Positions 7,405-16,522 of a DNA stretch of 64,000 bases are shown piece after piece. The position numbers were made by a program, and so were the translations under genes. The notes under the pieces are model-generated. The model worked only from the letters and a program-made list of their open reading frames with translations, had not been told where the DNA came from and did not search any database. Source of the DNA: ZC4RG20 sp963702105 (GTDB lineage: Bacteria; Pseudomonadota; Gammaproteobacteria; Steroidobacterales; Rariloculaceae); contig OY969712.1 in NCBI GenBank assembly GCA_963702105.1, positions 558,001-622,000 on the forward strand. Reading direction: 5' to 3'. The first letter of the stretch is position 1, and every line of letters begins with the position of its first letter.

Positions 7405-8958
7405 TCAGCTTAGCGAAGCCGGCCCGCGTTGGCCAGGCGCCCCCGGCCCGGGCGCTCGCGAGGACCCGCGTTTCGGGTCTGCGCGGGCGATGCGACCTTT
7501 CTCGAGCACGAGCTCGTGGGTGAAGCGTCCGCCGTACGCGGCGACGTGCGAGGCACAGACGAGCTGCACGCCTTCGGCCAGCGACTCGTCGAGGCGCTCC
7601 GCGAGCAGGCGGCTCGCCGCCGAGTCGAGCCCTTCCCAGGGCTCGTCGAGCAGCAGCACGCGCGGTTGGGGTGCCAGGGTGCGGGCGATCAGCGCGCGGC
7701 GGAACTGCCCGTAAGAGAGCTCCGTCGTGAGCCGATCGGCGAGCGGCTTCAGCTCGAAGCGCTCGAGCAGCAGCTCGACGCGTGCACGCTCGGGGGCCGT
7801 AAGCGCGCGCACGAGCCCGATACTCGCGTCGAAACCCGAAGCGACGCATTCCCTGACGGTCGCCCGGTAGCGGTACCCCGCCTGCAGCTCGGGCGCGAAC
7901 CAGGTCACGCGCCTGCGCAGCGCCCAGACGCTGCGCGGGTCGCCGAGGGCGGGCCAGCGAACGCTGCCGCCGAGCGCGGGGCGGAGCTGACCCTGCAGCA
8001 TGCGCAGAAAGCTCGTCTTGCCGGCGCCGTTGGCGCCTCGCACGAGCCAGTTCTCGCCTTCGTGCAGCTGCCAGTCGATGCCGTGCAGCACGCGGCGGCC
8101 GCCGAGCCAGGCATCCGCGTGCGAGACGACGATGAGCGGCGCGTCGGCTGCGTCCCCGGTGCGCTGGCCGGCACGCTCGCGCGCGGCGGCGTGCCCATCG
8201 ACGGCGCGAGGCTCGGCGGCCTCGCGCGCGGCGTGTCCCCGGCGCGCGGACGGCGGCGTCCGCAGCTCGAGCCGGCCGGCGACGAGCTCCGCGACGCAGG
8301 TCACGGCCGAGGGCAGGTCCTCGAAGCCGTGTGCGGTGACGACGAGCTGCGTATCGCGCGCCGCGCGCACGAGCATCTCGTCGAGCGCGCCCCGGGACTC
8401 CGCATCGAGGCCGCTCGCGGGCTCGTCGAGCAGCAGCACGCGGGGGCCGAAAGCGACGGCGCGGGCGATGAGCACACGCCGCTGCTCGCCGCGCGAGAGC
8501 TTGAGGAACGGCCGGGCGGCGAGGCTCGCAAGGCCGAGCTCGCGCAGGATCGCGCGGGCGCGCAGCGTCTCGGCGGCGGAGGCGCCGCGGCGCGGCACGT
8601 CCGTCCGGAACAGGCCCGAGAGCACGACGTCGAGCGCTGCGAAGTTCCAGCCGAGGCGCCAGTAGCGGTCCTGCAGCTCGGGGCCGACGATTGCGATTTT
8701 GCGCCGCGCCTCGACGGCGTCGCGTCGAACGCCCCCGCCGAAGTGGTAGCGCCGAAACCCGCGGTCCGGAGCGGGCCAGCGCTCGCCGGCGAGCAGGGCG
8801 AGGAAGGTGCTTTTGCCGCTGCCGTTCGCGCCGACGATGCCCCAGTGCGTCCCGGGCTCGAGCCGCCATGAGACGTCGTGCAGAACCGCGGCGCCGGAAA
8901 TTTCGACGTCGACGTGCTCGAGCTCGATGAGGGGGCGCGAATCCATTGCGCTCGACAT
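7405..8958 (-). CDS. modF: Double-ATPase ABC protein, ModF-like
   Basis: The 517-residue protein contains two ABC ATPase domains in tandem and no membrane segment. Domain 1 has Walker A GANGSGKSTF, signature LSRGEQRRVLIARA and Walker B LLLDEPASGLD. Domain 2 has GANGAGKTSF, LSYGQFRRALIART and LLLDEPWEGLD. A linker of about 50 residues, rich in Arg/Ala/Glu, separates them. This is the layout of ModF (PhrA), an orphan ATPase linked to molybdate metabolism. The molybdenum link is plausible since a molybdenum formate dehydrogenase is encoded 25 kb away, but no molybdate permease is here. An in-frame ATG at 8946 is an alternative start. Confidence 0.82.
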   Translation of the reverse strand: MSSAMDSRPLIELEHVDVEISGAAVLHDVSWRLEPGTHWGIVGANGSGKSTFLALLAGERWPAPDRGFRRYHFGGGVRRDAVEARRKIAIVGPELQDRYWRLGWNFAALDVVLSGLFRTDVPRRGASAAETLRARAILRELGLASLAARPFLKLSRGEQRRVLIARAVAFGPRVLLLDEPASGLDAESRGALDEMLVRAARDTQLVVTAHGFEDLPSAVTCVAELVAGRLELRTPPSARRGHAAREAAEPRAVDGHAAARERAGQRTGDAADAPLIVVSHADAWLGGRRVLHGIDWQLHEGENWLVRGANGAGKTSFLRMLQGQLRPALGGSVRWPALGDPRSVWALRRRVTWFAPELQAGYRYRATVRECVASGFDASIGLVRALTAPERARVELLLERFELKPLADRLTTELSYGQFRRALIARTLAPQPRVLLLDEPWEGLDSAASRLLAERLDESLAEGVQLVCASHVAAYGGRFTHELVLEKGRIARADPKRGSSRAPGPGAPGQRGPASLS

Positions 8959-9099
8959 GCATCAGGTAGTAGGGCCGCCGGCACGGCGGCGCGCGTACCT
9001 TAACACGAACACGGCGCCCCTGATCGGAGCCCGTTTTCGCCCGCGAGCGTCTCATCGGTGGCGGCTCGGTATGCGCCTTCGACCGCTCGTGAGCAGGGC

Positions 9100-9123
9100 G
9101 AAAAAAGGCTCTGACCCCTTTTC
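9100..9123. terminator. Hairpin of the AAAAAGGGNTCTGACCC repeat family
   Basis: The 24-base stretch has an A-run, GGCTCTGACCCC and a T-run, forming an imperfect palindrome between the divergently transcribed ModF-like gene and the oxidoreductase gene. Two closely related copies occur at 47413-47438 and 47472-47499. Stem plus T-run looks like an intrinsic terminator, but its position upstream of both genes is odd, so it may be a dispersed repeat rather than a working terminator. Confidence 0.5.
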
Positions 9124-9193
9124 GGAATATTCTCGTTCAGAATCGCCCATAATAGGGCCCGTTCCGCAGGCCGTGGGAGCGGATAAGGGGTCC

Positions 9194-12100
9194 ATGTCAT
9201 TGCGTCGAATCGAACACCTGGACGAGTGCTATCTAAAGGATAGCGGGACGCTTCTCCTGACCGGGCTCCAGGCGCTCGTGCGCCTGCTCCTGACGCAAAG
9301 CTACCGCGACAAGGGCGCCGGGCTCCGGACGGCCGGATTCGTGTCCGGGTATCGGGGCTCGCCGCTCGGCGGCCTCGATCGCGAGCTTTGGCGCGCGCAG
9401 CGTTTCCTCGACGCCGCCCACATCCGCTTTCAGCCCGGCCTCAACGAGGATCTGGCCGCGACGTCGGTTTGGGGCTCCCAACAGGCGAACCTGTTTCCGC
9501 GCGCGAAGTACGACGGCGTGTTCGGCCTTTGGTATGGCAAGGGACCGGGTGTAGACCGCTCGGGGGACGCGCTCAAGCACGGCAACGCGGCCGGGAGCTC
9601 TGCGCATGGCGGCGTCCTGGTCGTGGCAGGCGACGACCATGCGTGCAAGTCCTCTTCCCTGCCGCATCAGAGCGAGTATGCGTTCGTTGACGCCCTCATG
9701 CCCGTGCTCGCACCTTCCGACGTTGCGGAAATCATCGAGCTCGGTCTGTTCGGTTACGAGCTTTCGCGGTTCAGCGGCTGCTGGGTCGGCCTCAAGGTCA
9801 CGCAGGAGACCGCGGACGCGACGCAGAGTCTCACGCTGGAGCCGGATCGCATCGAGATCCTGCGGCCCGCCTTCGAGCTGCCGCCGGGGGGGCTCAACAT
9901 CCGCTGGCCCGATCCGCCGCGCGACCAGGAGAGCCGCCTGCACGGCTACAAGCTGCCGGCGGCGCTCGCATTCGCGCGGGCGAACCGGCTGAACCGCGTC
10001 GTGCTCTCCGCGCCGTCCCCGCGGCTCGGCATCGTCACGACCGGCAAGGCGCACGTCAACGTCATGCAGGCGCTCGCCGATATGGGGATCGACGCGCGCC
10101 GCGCCGCCGAGTTCGGCATCAGCGTGTTCAAGGTCGGCATGAGCTGGCCCCTCGAGCCCGAAAGCCTGCGCGAGTTCGCGGCCGGGCTCGAGGAGATTCT
10201 CGTCGTCGAGGAGAAGCGCGGGCTCGTCGAGAGCCAGGTCAAGGAGCAGCTCTACGATTGGCCGGCCGGCCGGCGCCCCCGCGTGCTCGGCAAGCACGGC
10301 GAGCGCGGCGAGCCGCTGCTGCCCTCCACGGGCGAGCTGGACTCGGCGCTCGTGACGCGGCTTCTCGCCGCGCGCATTTCGCGCCTGCAGCCGAGCCCCG
10401 ACATCGATGCTCGCCTGCACTTCCTCGAGGCGCAGGACAAGGAGCTCGAACGTCGTCGCGCGGGAGGCGGAGCGGCTGCCGCACTTCTGCTCCGGCTGTC
10501 CGCACAACACTTCGACTCAGGTGCCCGAGGGCAGCCGCGCCGTCGGCGGCATCGGCTGCCACTTCATGGCCGGCTGGATGGATCGGAATACGATCACGTA
10601 TACGCAGATGGGCGGGGAGGGGGCAACCTGGATCGGGCAGGCGCCCTTCACGGAGACGCCGCACATCTTTCAGAACGTCGGCGACGGCACCTACGCTCAT
10701 TCGGGCAGCCTCGCAATCCGCGCGGCGGTGGCCGCCGGCGTCAACATTACGTTCAAGATCCTCTACAACGATGCCGTCGCGATGACGGGCGGCCAGCCCG
10801 TCGAGGGCAGCCTCACCGTCGCGCGCGTCGTGCGCCAGCTCGAGGCCGAAGGCGTCGCGCCGATCGTCGTCGTGACCGACGACACGGGGAAGTACGCGCG
10901 CGGCGACGCGCGCTTCGCGCTGCCGGCCAACGTCACGGTTCGCGACCGGCGCGAGCTCGACCTCGTTCAGCGCCAGCTGCGCGAGACTCAGGGGGTCTCG
11001 GCCCTCGTCTACGATCAGAGCTGCGCCGCGGAGCTGCACCGCAAGCGCAAGCGCGGCCACGTGCCGCCCGCCGCGCGGCGCGTGGCCATCAACGAGCTCG
11101 TCTGCGAAGGCTGCGGCGACTGCAACGTCCAGTCGAACTGTCTTTCCGTCATGCCGCTCGAAACCGAGTTCGGCCGTAAGCGGCGCATCAATCAGTCCTC
11201 GTGCAACCAGGATCTGCGCTGCCTCGAAGGCTTCTGCCCGAGCTTCGTGACGCTCGAAGGCGCCGAGAGGCAGCCGCCGAAGCCGCTGGCCTCCGAGACG
11301 GTCCCGAGCCTGCCCGAGCCCGAGACCGCGGCCATCGACGGCGTCTACAACATCCTCATCGCGGGCGTCGGCGGCACCGGGGTCGTGACCGCGAGCGGTC
11401 TGCTAGGGCTCGCCGCGCACCTCGAGTGCAAGGCCGTGCTGCAGCTCGACCAGACCGGGCTCGCGCAGCGCTTCGGCGCCGTGCTCTCGCATCTGCGCAT
11501 CGCCGAGGACCCGGCGCGCATGTACGGCATGCGGATCCCTGCGGGACAGGTCGATCTCGAGATCGGCGCCGATCTGCTCGTCGCGGGCGCGCGGCCGGCG
11601 CTCTCGATGCTCGCGCCCGAGCGCTCCACGGTCATCGTCAACACGCATCACGAGATGCCCTCGGATTTCATCCGCAACCGCAACTACGTTTTTCCCGAGC
11701 AGGGGCTGCTGACGGCGCTGCGAGCGCGCAGCCGGCCCGAGCGCTGCGCGACGGTCGACGCGACTCGGCTCGCCTCGGCGCTGCTCGGCGACAGCGTGGC
11801 CGCGAACGTGTTCATCCTCGGCTATGCCTTTCAGACGGGCCGCCTGCCCGTCGGCGGCCCCGCGCTTTATCGCGCGCTCGAGCTGTTCGGCGTCAACGTT
11901 GAGCAGAACAAGCTCGCATTCGACTGGGGACGCTACGCGGCCCACGATCCCGAAGCCGTCGAGCGGCTGGCGGGCGGCAGCGAGCCCGCGGCGGACCGCG
12001 TCGCCTCGCTCGACGATGCGATTGCGACGCGCGCGCGCTTTCTCGAGGGCTATCAGGATCGCGCCTACGCCGAGCGCTATCGAGCGCGCGTCGAGCAGAT

Positions 12101-12683
12101 TCGCGCGCTCGAGGCGTGCATCGCACCGGGTAAGAAGGCGCTCGCGGAAGCCGTCGCGCGCAACTATTTCAAGCTGCTGGCCTACAAGGACGAATACGAG
12201 GTCGCGCGCCTGCACACGGAGACGGACTTTCTCGAGAGCCTGCGCCGCAACTTTGCCGGCAACTTCAAGCTCCGCTTCCACATGTCGCCGCCGCTCGTCG
12301 CACGCCGCGATCCGGCGACGGGTCGGCCGAAGAAATACGAATTCGGCCCGTGGCTCCTGCCCGTGCTCAGGCTGCTGGCGAAGCTGAAGCGCCTGCGCGG
12401 GACGCGCCTCGATCCTTTCGGCTACTCGAGCGAGCGGCGCATGGAGCGCCGCCTCGTCGCCGACTACGAGCGCACGCTCGACGTCTTCTCCCGCGAGCTC
12501 GACGCGCGGCGCTACGAAGTGGCCCTGCGCCTTCTCGCGCTGCCCGACGGCATCCGGGGCTTCGGCCCGGTCAAGGCGCAGGCGGTCGCCGCTTACGAGG
12601 CCGAACGCGCGGGCCTGCTCGGGTGCTGGGCGGAGGGCGATACGGCCGCCGCGGATGCCGAGGAGCAGGCGAGCGTCGCCTGA
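9194..12683 (+). pseudogene. Indolepyruvate ferredoxin oxidoreductase, fused subunits, frameshifted
   Basis: Read across one frame change, this encodes a protein of about 1,163 residues, the normal size for the fused IorA-IorB-type 2-oxoacid oxidoreductases. These oxidise arylpyruvates or branched 2-oxoacids to acyl-CoA with thiamine diphosphate and Fe-S clusters. The N-terminal part is in one frame from ATG 9194 (AAGGGG upstream) and contains SGYRGSPLGGLD. After about 10,462 the family sequence continues one base later, starting EAERLPHFCSGCPHNTST. It continues with the TPP domain, Fe-S motifs CEGCGDCNVQSNC and CLEGFCPSF, and the gamma domain VYNILIAGVGGTGVVTASGL. Removing one G from GGG at 10462-10464 restores ELERRRAEAERLPHF. 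As read the gene is broken; an assembly error in the G-run is quite possible. Confidence 0.85.
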
Positions 12684-12725
12684 GCGGTGCCAGTCGCCGG
12701 TGCCGCTCGCTAGTGCCAGTCGCCC

Positions 12726-12909
12726 GCATGCTTCATGAACGGATCGGGCGTCGGCGGTGGCCGGAGGTTCGTGCATGAGGCCGCTGTCGGGACCGCTGTG
12801 AATACGTCCCTGTACGCTTCGTAAGCGCCATCCCTGGCGCTTACGATCCCGACAGCGGCCTCATGCACGAACCTCCTGTGGGACGTCGCCGGCCGTTCAT
12901 GAAGCATGC
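12726..12909. repeat. Long interrupted inverted repeat with 54-base conserved core, copy 1
   Basis: Outer arms of 17 bases (12726-12742 and 12893-12909) and inner arms of 30 bases (12763-12792 and 12847-12876) are perfect reverse complements. They enclose a 54-base core (12793-12846). Within the core, CGTAAGCGCCA (12820-12830) and TGGCGCTTACG (12835-12845) form a second perfect stem with a TCCC loop, preceded by GTGAATACGTCCCTGTACGC. The core is the reverse complement of the core of copy 2 with one mismatch, while the arms of the two copies are unrelated in sequence. The structure would fold as one very stable cruciform or RNA hairpin. Confidence 0.9.
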
Positions 12910-13001
12910 TCCCGCGGCGCGAGGAAAGGGCTGCAGTCGGCATGCTGCAGCAAACGTCGATCGGGCCGTCCTTGCAGCTCTCGACCACAGGCTCGGTGTC
13001 T

Positions 13002-13121
13002 GGCGGAGGCGCCGGCGTAAGGGCGGTTTCGGGATCGTAAGCGCCAGGGATGGCGCTTACGAAGCGTACAGGGACGTATTCACGGCGGTCCCGAAACCGC
13101 CCTTACGCCGGCGCCTCCGCC
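13002..13121. repeat. Long inverted repeat with 54-base conserved core, copy 2
   Basis: Perfect 33-base arms (13002-13034 and 13089-13121) enclose a 54-base core (13035-13088) that matches the core of copy 1 in the opposite orientation with a single difference. The arm sequences (beginning GGCGGAGGCGCCGGCG) differ from those of copy 1, yet each pair is exactly self-complementary and both inner ends finish in TCGGGA/TCCCGA. It lies just beyond the stop of the DksA-family gene and may also act as its terminator. Confidence 0.9.
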
Positions 13122-13159
13122 GCCCCCCCGAGCCGCCTGCCGCCTCGGGAGCGAATTCC

Positions 13160-13504
13160 CTAGCGTCGCGGGCGCCCCTCTTCGGCGGCCGTCGCGCACC
13201 GGATGCAGCGGTCCGCGAACGGATAGGCCTTGAGCCGGGCCATCGGGATCTCGTCGCCGCAGTCCAGGCAGATGCCGTAGGTCTCGTTCTTTATCTGATC
13301 GAGGGCCTTCGCGATCTTGTTGAGCTCGGCGCGCGTCTCGTTGCCGAGCGCGTCGACGACCTCGGCGTTCTCGAGCTCCTGAGCCTGTTCCTGAGAGTCG
13401 GCGCTGCGGCCGCCGAGCAGATTCTGCTTGAGGCTCTCGAGCCGGCGCGCAAGCTCGACCTGTTTGGCTATGAGGGTCTCGCGGATGTCTGCATAGGGAT
13501 CCAT
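13160..13504 (-). CDS. DksA/TraR family C4 zinc-finger protein
   Basis: A 114-residue protein with a helical N-terminus (IRETLIAKQVELARRLESLK, a coiled coil) and a C-terminal zinc finger CLDCGDEIPMARLKAYPFAD...CIRC, with four Cys as in TraR/DksA. DksA-type proteins bind RNA polymerase through the secondary channel and work with ppGpp. This one is shorter than E. coli DksA (151 residues) and is probably a paralogue. I set the start at Met 13504 (MDPYADIRE). The frame extends upstream to 13594, but that extension (RIIPGAVWGLSREALCC) runs through a short tandem repeat and looks non-coding. Start choice is moderately sure. Confidence 0.85.
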   Translation of the reverse strand: MDPYADIRETLIAKQVELARRLESLKQNLLGGRSADSQEQAQELENAEVVDALGNETRAELNKIAKALDQIKNETYGICLDCGDEIPMARLKAYPFADRCIRCATAAEEGRPRR

Positions 13505-13553
13505 CGAACGATCCAGTCTCAGTGGCTCCGGGGAGTCCGGACAGCATAGCGCT

Positions 13554-13595
13554 TCCCGGGATAATCCCCAAACAGCTCCCGGGATAATCCTCAAA
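13554..13595. repeat. Tandem 19-base repeat upstream of the DksA-family gene
   Basis: TCCCGGGATAATCCCCAAA (13554-13572) is repeated at 13577-13595 with one mismatch, spaced 23 bases start to start. Each unit contains GGGATAATCCC-like dyad symmetry. The pair lies about 50 bases upstream of the chosen start of the DksA-family gene, read on the minus strand as GGATTATCCCGGGA twice. It could be a duplicated operator or simply a local duplication. Confidence 0.5.
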
Positions 13596-13650
13596 AGGTT
13601 CGCCGGCCGCGCGGCGGGCGCTCGAAAGGCAGGCGGCGCCGCCGGGGCTC

Positions 13651-14477
13651 TCAGCTGCGCTTGAGGCGCCGGTAGCTCGCGAGGTGGCGCAGAGCGCCGC
13701 GCTCATCGCCGGCGAGCTCGCAGAGGCGGGCGAGGTTGTAATGGGCTTCCGCCAGCTCGGAGTCGCGGCGGAGGGCGCTCTCGTAGGACGCCGCCGCCTC
13801 CTCGAGCTTGCCGAGATCCTCGAACACGACGCCGAGGTTGAAGCAGGCGACGGCATGCCCCGGATCGAGCTCGAGCGCCTCGCGGTACAGGGCCTCGGCT
13901 TCATCGAAGGCCTGCGCGGCGTGCCTCAGGCGGCCGAGGTTGACGCGCGAATCCACGTGGGCCGGATCGGCCGCGAAGGCCTGTTGGTAGGCCGCCTCGG
14001 CGTCCCCCTCGGCCCCCGACTGCTCCAGCGCCACGCCGAGCTCGAACCATTCCTCGGCGCTCGGCTGCTGGCTCACGCGACGGGCGGCAGCCCGCGGGAG
14101 CGCCTCGACCTTGGGGGGCGCGGCAGCGCGCGCGAAATCGAAGAGAGTCTGGCCCGATTCGGCCACCCAGGTCGTCCTCGCCGACGTAGCGAGCAGGCGG
14201 CCGCCTTCGACGCGCATGCGGACCGCGCTCAGCGGCGTGCCGTCCCGGAGCTGACGCCCGAGACTGCGCAGCGCCTGCCAGACCTGCCTTGGGCTGGCGG
14301 CATCCTGCGAGAGCGCGTTCGCCGTCCTGAGCAGCACGAGGTCCTGGAACGAGAAGCGCAGCCGCCCGCGCTCGTCGCGCCTCGGGTTGACGTCCGCCGC
14401 GCGCGCGAGGGCGCGGATGCGCTCGGGCCGGAACGTTCGAGCAGGGTGGCGAGTTGCCGCGTCGAGTATGGGGTCAT
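13651..14477 (-). CDS. MerR-type HTH plus TPR protein, frameshifted near the start
   Basis: From a Met at 14477 the frame reads MTPYSTRQLATLLERSG, the start of a MerR-like helix-turn-helix. The rest of that domain (PERIRALARAADVNP, then GRLRFSFQDLVLLRTA) is in another frame that runs on to the stop at 13651. Adding one base to the GGG at 14425-14427 (plus strand) would give an uninterrupted SGPERIRAL. After the HTH there is a linker and then three to four TPR units (EWFELGVALEQSGAEGDAEA, HVDSRVNLGRL, AVACFNLGVVFEDLGKLEEA, AEAHYNLARL). Without the repair, translation might start internally near 14337. Probably a DNA-binding regulator with a TPR sensor or partner domain; targets unknown. Confidence 0.75.
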
Positions 14478-14609
14478 CGTGGAGCCCAGGTGACGGACCG
14501 CTGCGTGTCGATGGTGCGAATTCTAAACGCGGCGCGCGTGATTTTCATCGGGCCGCGGGAATCCGGCCGGGGCTCGACCGGCGTCCCTCGCAGGCTCGCC
14601 GTCCGGGGG

Positions 14610-15866
14610 TCAGGCACGATCGGCCTGCAGCGGGATCGCGAAACGCTCGCAGTAGCGGCGGAAGCGCGCGAGCTCGGTTTCGCGATCGAGACCGTACTGG
14701 GAGAGAGAATAGCTGTGCACGCCGTGCTTGTTCTTCGGATTTGCGGCCAGGAAGCCGCGCATTGCCGTGCGCGCCTCGTCCGTCATGGGCCAGCCCACGA
14801 AGTCGTAGATGCGCTCGAGCGTGGCGTCCGGCGACCCTTCGATGTCCTCGTAGGCCACGTCGAGGAATTGTTCGCGCGGGGACCGGTCGCGCACCGTGAG
14901 AAAGTCGTCGAGCGCGCGCGCCCAGCGGCCAGTCCAGTCGGCGGCGATCTCGCTCGGGACCGCGACGTCGCTGAACGCCCGGCGCAGCACCGTCGCGTGG
15001 CTCGCCATCGAGGCCATGACGCGCAGCGGATCGCGGTGAGTCTGAATGATCTTGGCCGTCGGGTAGCGCTCGAGCAGGGCCGCGAGCGCGAACAGGTGTC
15101 CGGGCGCCTTGAGGACCCAGCGCCGGCCGGGGCGGCGCGCCTGAAGGTGCTGCAGGAGGCGATAATGGAAGCGATAAGCGAGACGTTGAGAGTCCCGTTC
15201 GAACCAATCCTCGTACGAGGCGACGTTGTGTGTCGTGTGAAACTGGATGCTCATGAAGACCTGCGCCGTGATCGCGATGCATTCCTGAGGCAGGTCGGGC
15301 GCGATCGGGTGGATGCGCTTGAACTCGGGCGCGAGCCTGTTCGCCCAGGCGAGGCGCGAGGCCGTGCGCCTGCGCACGTCGGCGATGCGCTCCGGCTCGT
15401 TCGAGTAGCCGGCCGGGTACATGACTTCCCATGTCAGCGGCACGCGGTTGGCCGGGTCCTGGCTCATGAGGCCGTGCAGCAGCGTGGTGCCGGTGCGCGG
15501 CAGACCGATGATGAAGACGGGGTCTTCGATCGTCTGCCGCTCCACCGCCGGGACGCTGCGCCGCTCGTCCTCGAGCCGGAGCAGGTTCTCGAGCAGGCTC
15601 ACGACGAGCTCGCGTACCGTGATACGGCCGAGCAGCGTGAGCTCGGACTCCTCCCGATAGGCGCGCAGAAGGCGTTCGAGCGGCTCGCGGAATTCCCAAG
15701 GTCCGAAGTCTTCCAGGCCCGTGCGGCGCCTCGCGGTCCTCAGGAGCGATTCCGCCTCGAGCGCGGGCGCATCGATGCCGGCCCGGCGCATGGCGCGCCC
15801 GGCGGAATTCAAGGCGCCGACTGCGGCCGTCACGCAGCTGCGGGCAAAACTCATCGGGCGAGCCAT
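14610..15866 (-). CDS. Sulfotransferase family protein
   Basis: A 418-residue protein with the 5'-phosphosulfate binding loop FIIGLPRTGTTLLHGLM (about residues 118-134) and the 3'-phosphate motif HRDPLRVMASMAS (about 268-280), both hallmarks of PAPS-dependent sulfotransferases. Length and the N-terminal helical extension (about 115 residues) fit the sulfotransf_3-like bacterial group. The acceptor (lipid, sugar or sterol) cannot be named. A PAPS-making bifunctional enzyme is encoded at 59843-61555, so donor supply exists in the same genome. It is transcribed divergently from apt. Starts at Met1 (15866) and Met5 (15854) are both possible. Confidence 0.85.
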   Translation of the reverse strand: MARPMSFARSCVTAAVGALNSAGRAMRRAGIDAPALEAESLLRTARRRTGLEDFGPWEFREPLERLLRAYREESELTLLGRITVRELVVSLLENLLRLEDERRSVPAVERQTIEDPVFIIGLPRTGTTLLHGLMSQDPANRVPLTWEVMYPAGYSNEPERIADVRRRTASRLAWANRLAPEFKRIHPIAPDLPQECIAITAQVFMSIQFHTTHNVASYEDWFERDSQRLAYRFHYRLLQHLQARRPGRRWVLKAPGHLFALAALLERYPTAKIIQTHRDPLRVMASMASHATVLRRAFSDVAVPSEIAADWTGRWARALDDFLTVRDRSPREQFLDVAYEDIEGSPDATLERIYDFVGWPMTDEARTAMRGFLAANPKNKHGVHSYSLSQYGLDRETELARFRRYCERFAIPLQADRA

Positions 15867-15933
15867 TTGCTACTATGGAATCGCGGCATTGTCGCCCAGC
15901 CCCATCCTTGCGAGCAAACAGTCGGCCCCGCTT

Positions 15934-16455
15934 ATGAGTCTGGATAGAGTTCGAGGATTGATCGCGGACGTACCGGATTTCCCCAAACCCGGAATCGTGT
16001 TCAAGGACATCACGCCGCTGCTCGCCGACCCGGAGGGTTTCGGCGCAGCCGTCGAAAAGATGGCCGAGGGAGCGGCGCCGCTCGCGGCCGACGCGCTGCT
16101 CGCGATCGAATCGCGCGGGTTCATTTTCGGCGCGGCGCTCGCGCAGCGGCTCGGACTGCCGCTGCATCTCGTGCGCAAGCGCGGCAAGCTTCCGCGCGCG
16201 GCGCTCAGCATCCGCTACGAGCTCGAATACGGTTTCGACCACCTGGAGGTGCACACCGATGTCGTGCGTCCCGGCGGCCGCTATCTCATCGTCGACGATC
16301 TCATCGCGACGGGCGGCACGGCCGCGGCCGTCGCGAAGCTCGTGCGCGAGCAGGGCGGTGTCGTGGCCGGTTATGCGTTCCTCATCGAGCTCGCGTTCCT
16401 CGACGGCCGCAAGGTGCTCGAGGAGGCGCCCGTCGTGAGCCTTTTGACCTATTGA
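15934..16455 (+). CDS. apt: Adenine phosphoribosyltransferase
   Basis: The 173-residue product (from ATG 15934) matches Apt along its length: IADVPDFPKPGIVFKDITPL at the N-terminus, AIESRGFIFGAALAQRLG, VRKRGKLP, and the PRPP-binding loop LIVDDLIATGGTA near residue 120. It salvages adenine to AMP with PRPP in the cytoplasm. The frame is open further upstream to 15721, but that stretch is the shadow of the sulfotransferase on the other strand. The divergent intergenic region to the sulfotransferase is 67 bases. Confidence 0.95.
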   Translation: MSLDRVRGLIADVPDFPKPGIVFKDITPLLADPEGFGAAVEKMAEGAAPLAADALLAIESRGFIFGAALAQRLGLPLHLVRKRGKLPRAALSIRYELEYGFDHLEVHTDVVRPGGRYLIVDDLIATGGTAAAVAKLVREQGGVVAGYAFLIELAFLDGRKVLEEAPVVSLLTY

Positions 16456-16522
16456 GGCCGATCGAGCTTCCTCGAGGCGGGGTTTCCGCGGCGCGCCGGC
16501 TCTGCCGACTCGCGGCGGTGCC

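Larger units (their letters stand above)
12684..13159. other. 476-base intergenic region holding two long hairpin elements
   Basis: No convincing gene is seen between the oxidoreductase stop and the 3' end of the DksA-family gene. The region begins with a short duplicated motif (GTGCCAGTCGCC at 12688-12699, and GTGCCAGTCGCC again at 12714-12725). The rest is dominated by two inverted-repeat elements listed separately. The flanking genes converge here, so it is a natural landing site for terminators or repeats. Confidence 0.7.

Noticed and set aside
12684..13159. CRISPR array or tRNA in the repeat-rich gap
   Set aside because: The repeats are inverted and only two in number, with no regular spacers. 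The stems do not fit a cloverleaf.
12863..13549. Plus-strand open frame of 228 codons over the hairpins
   Set aside because: It runs through both inverted repeats and the complement of the DksA-family gene, and its translation has no plausible domain.
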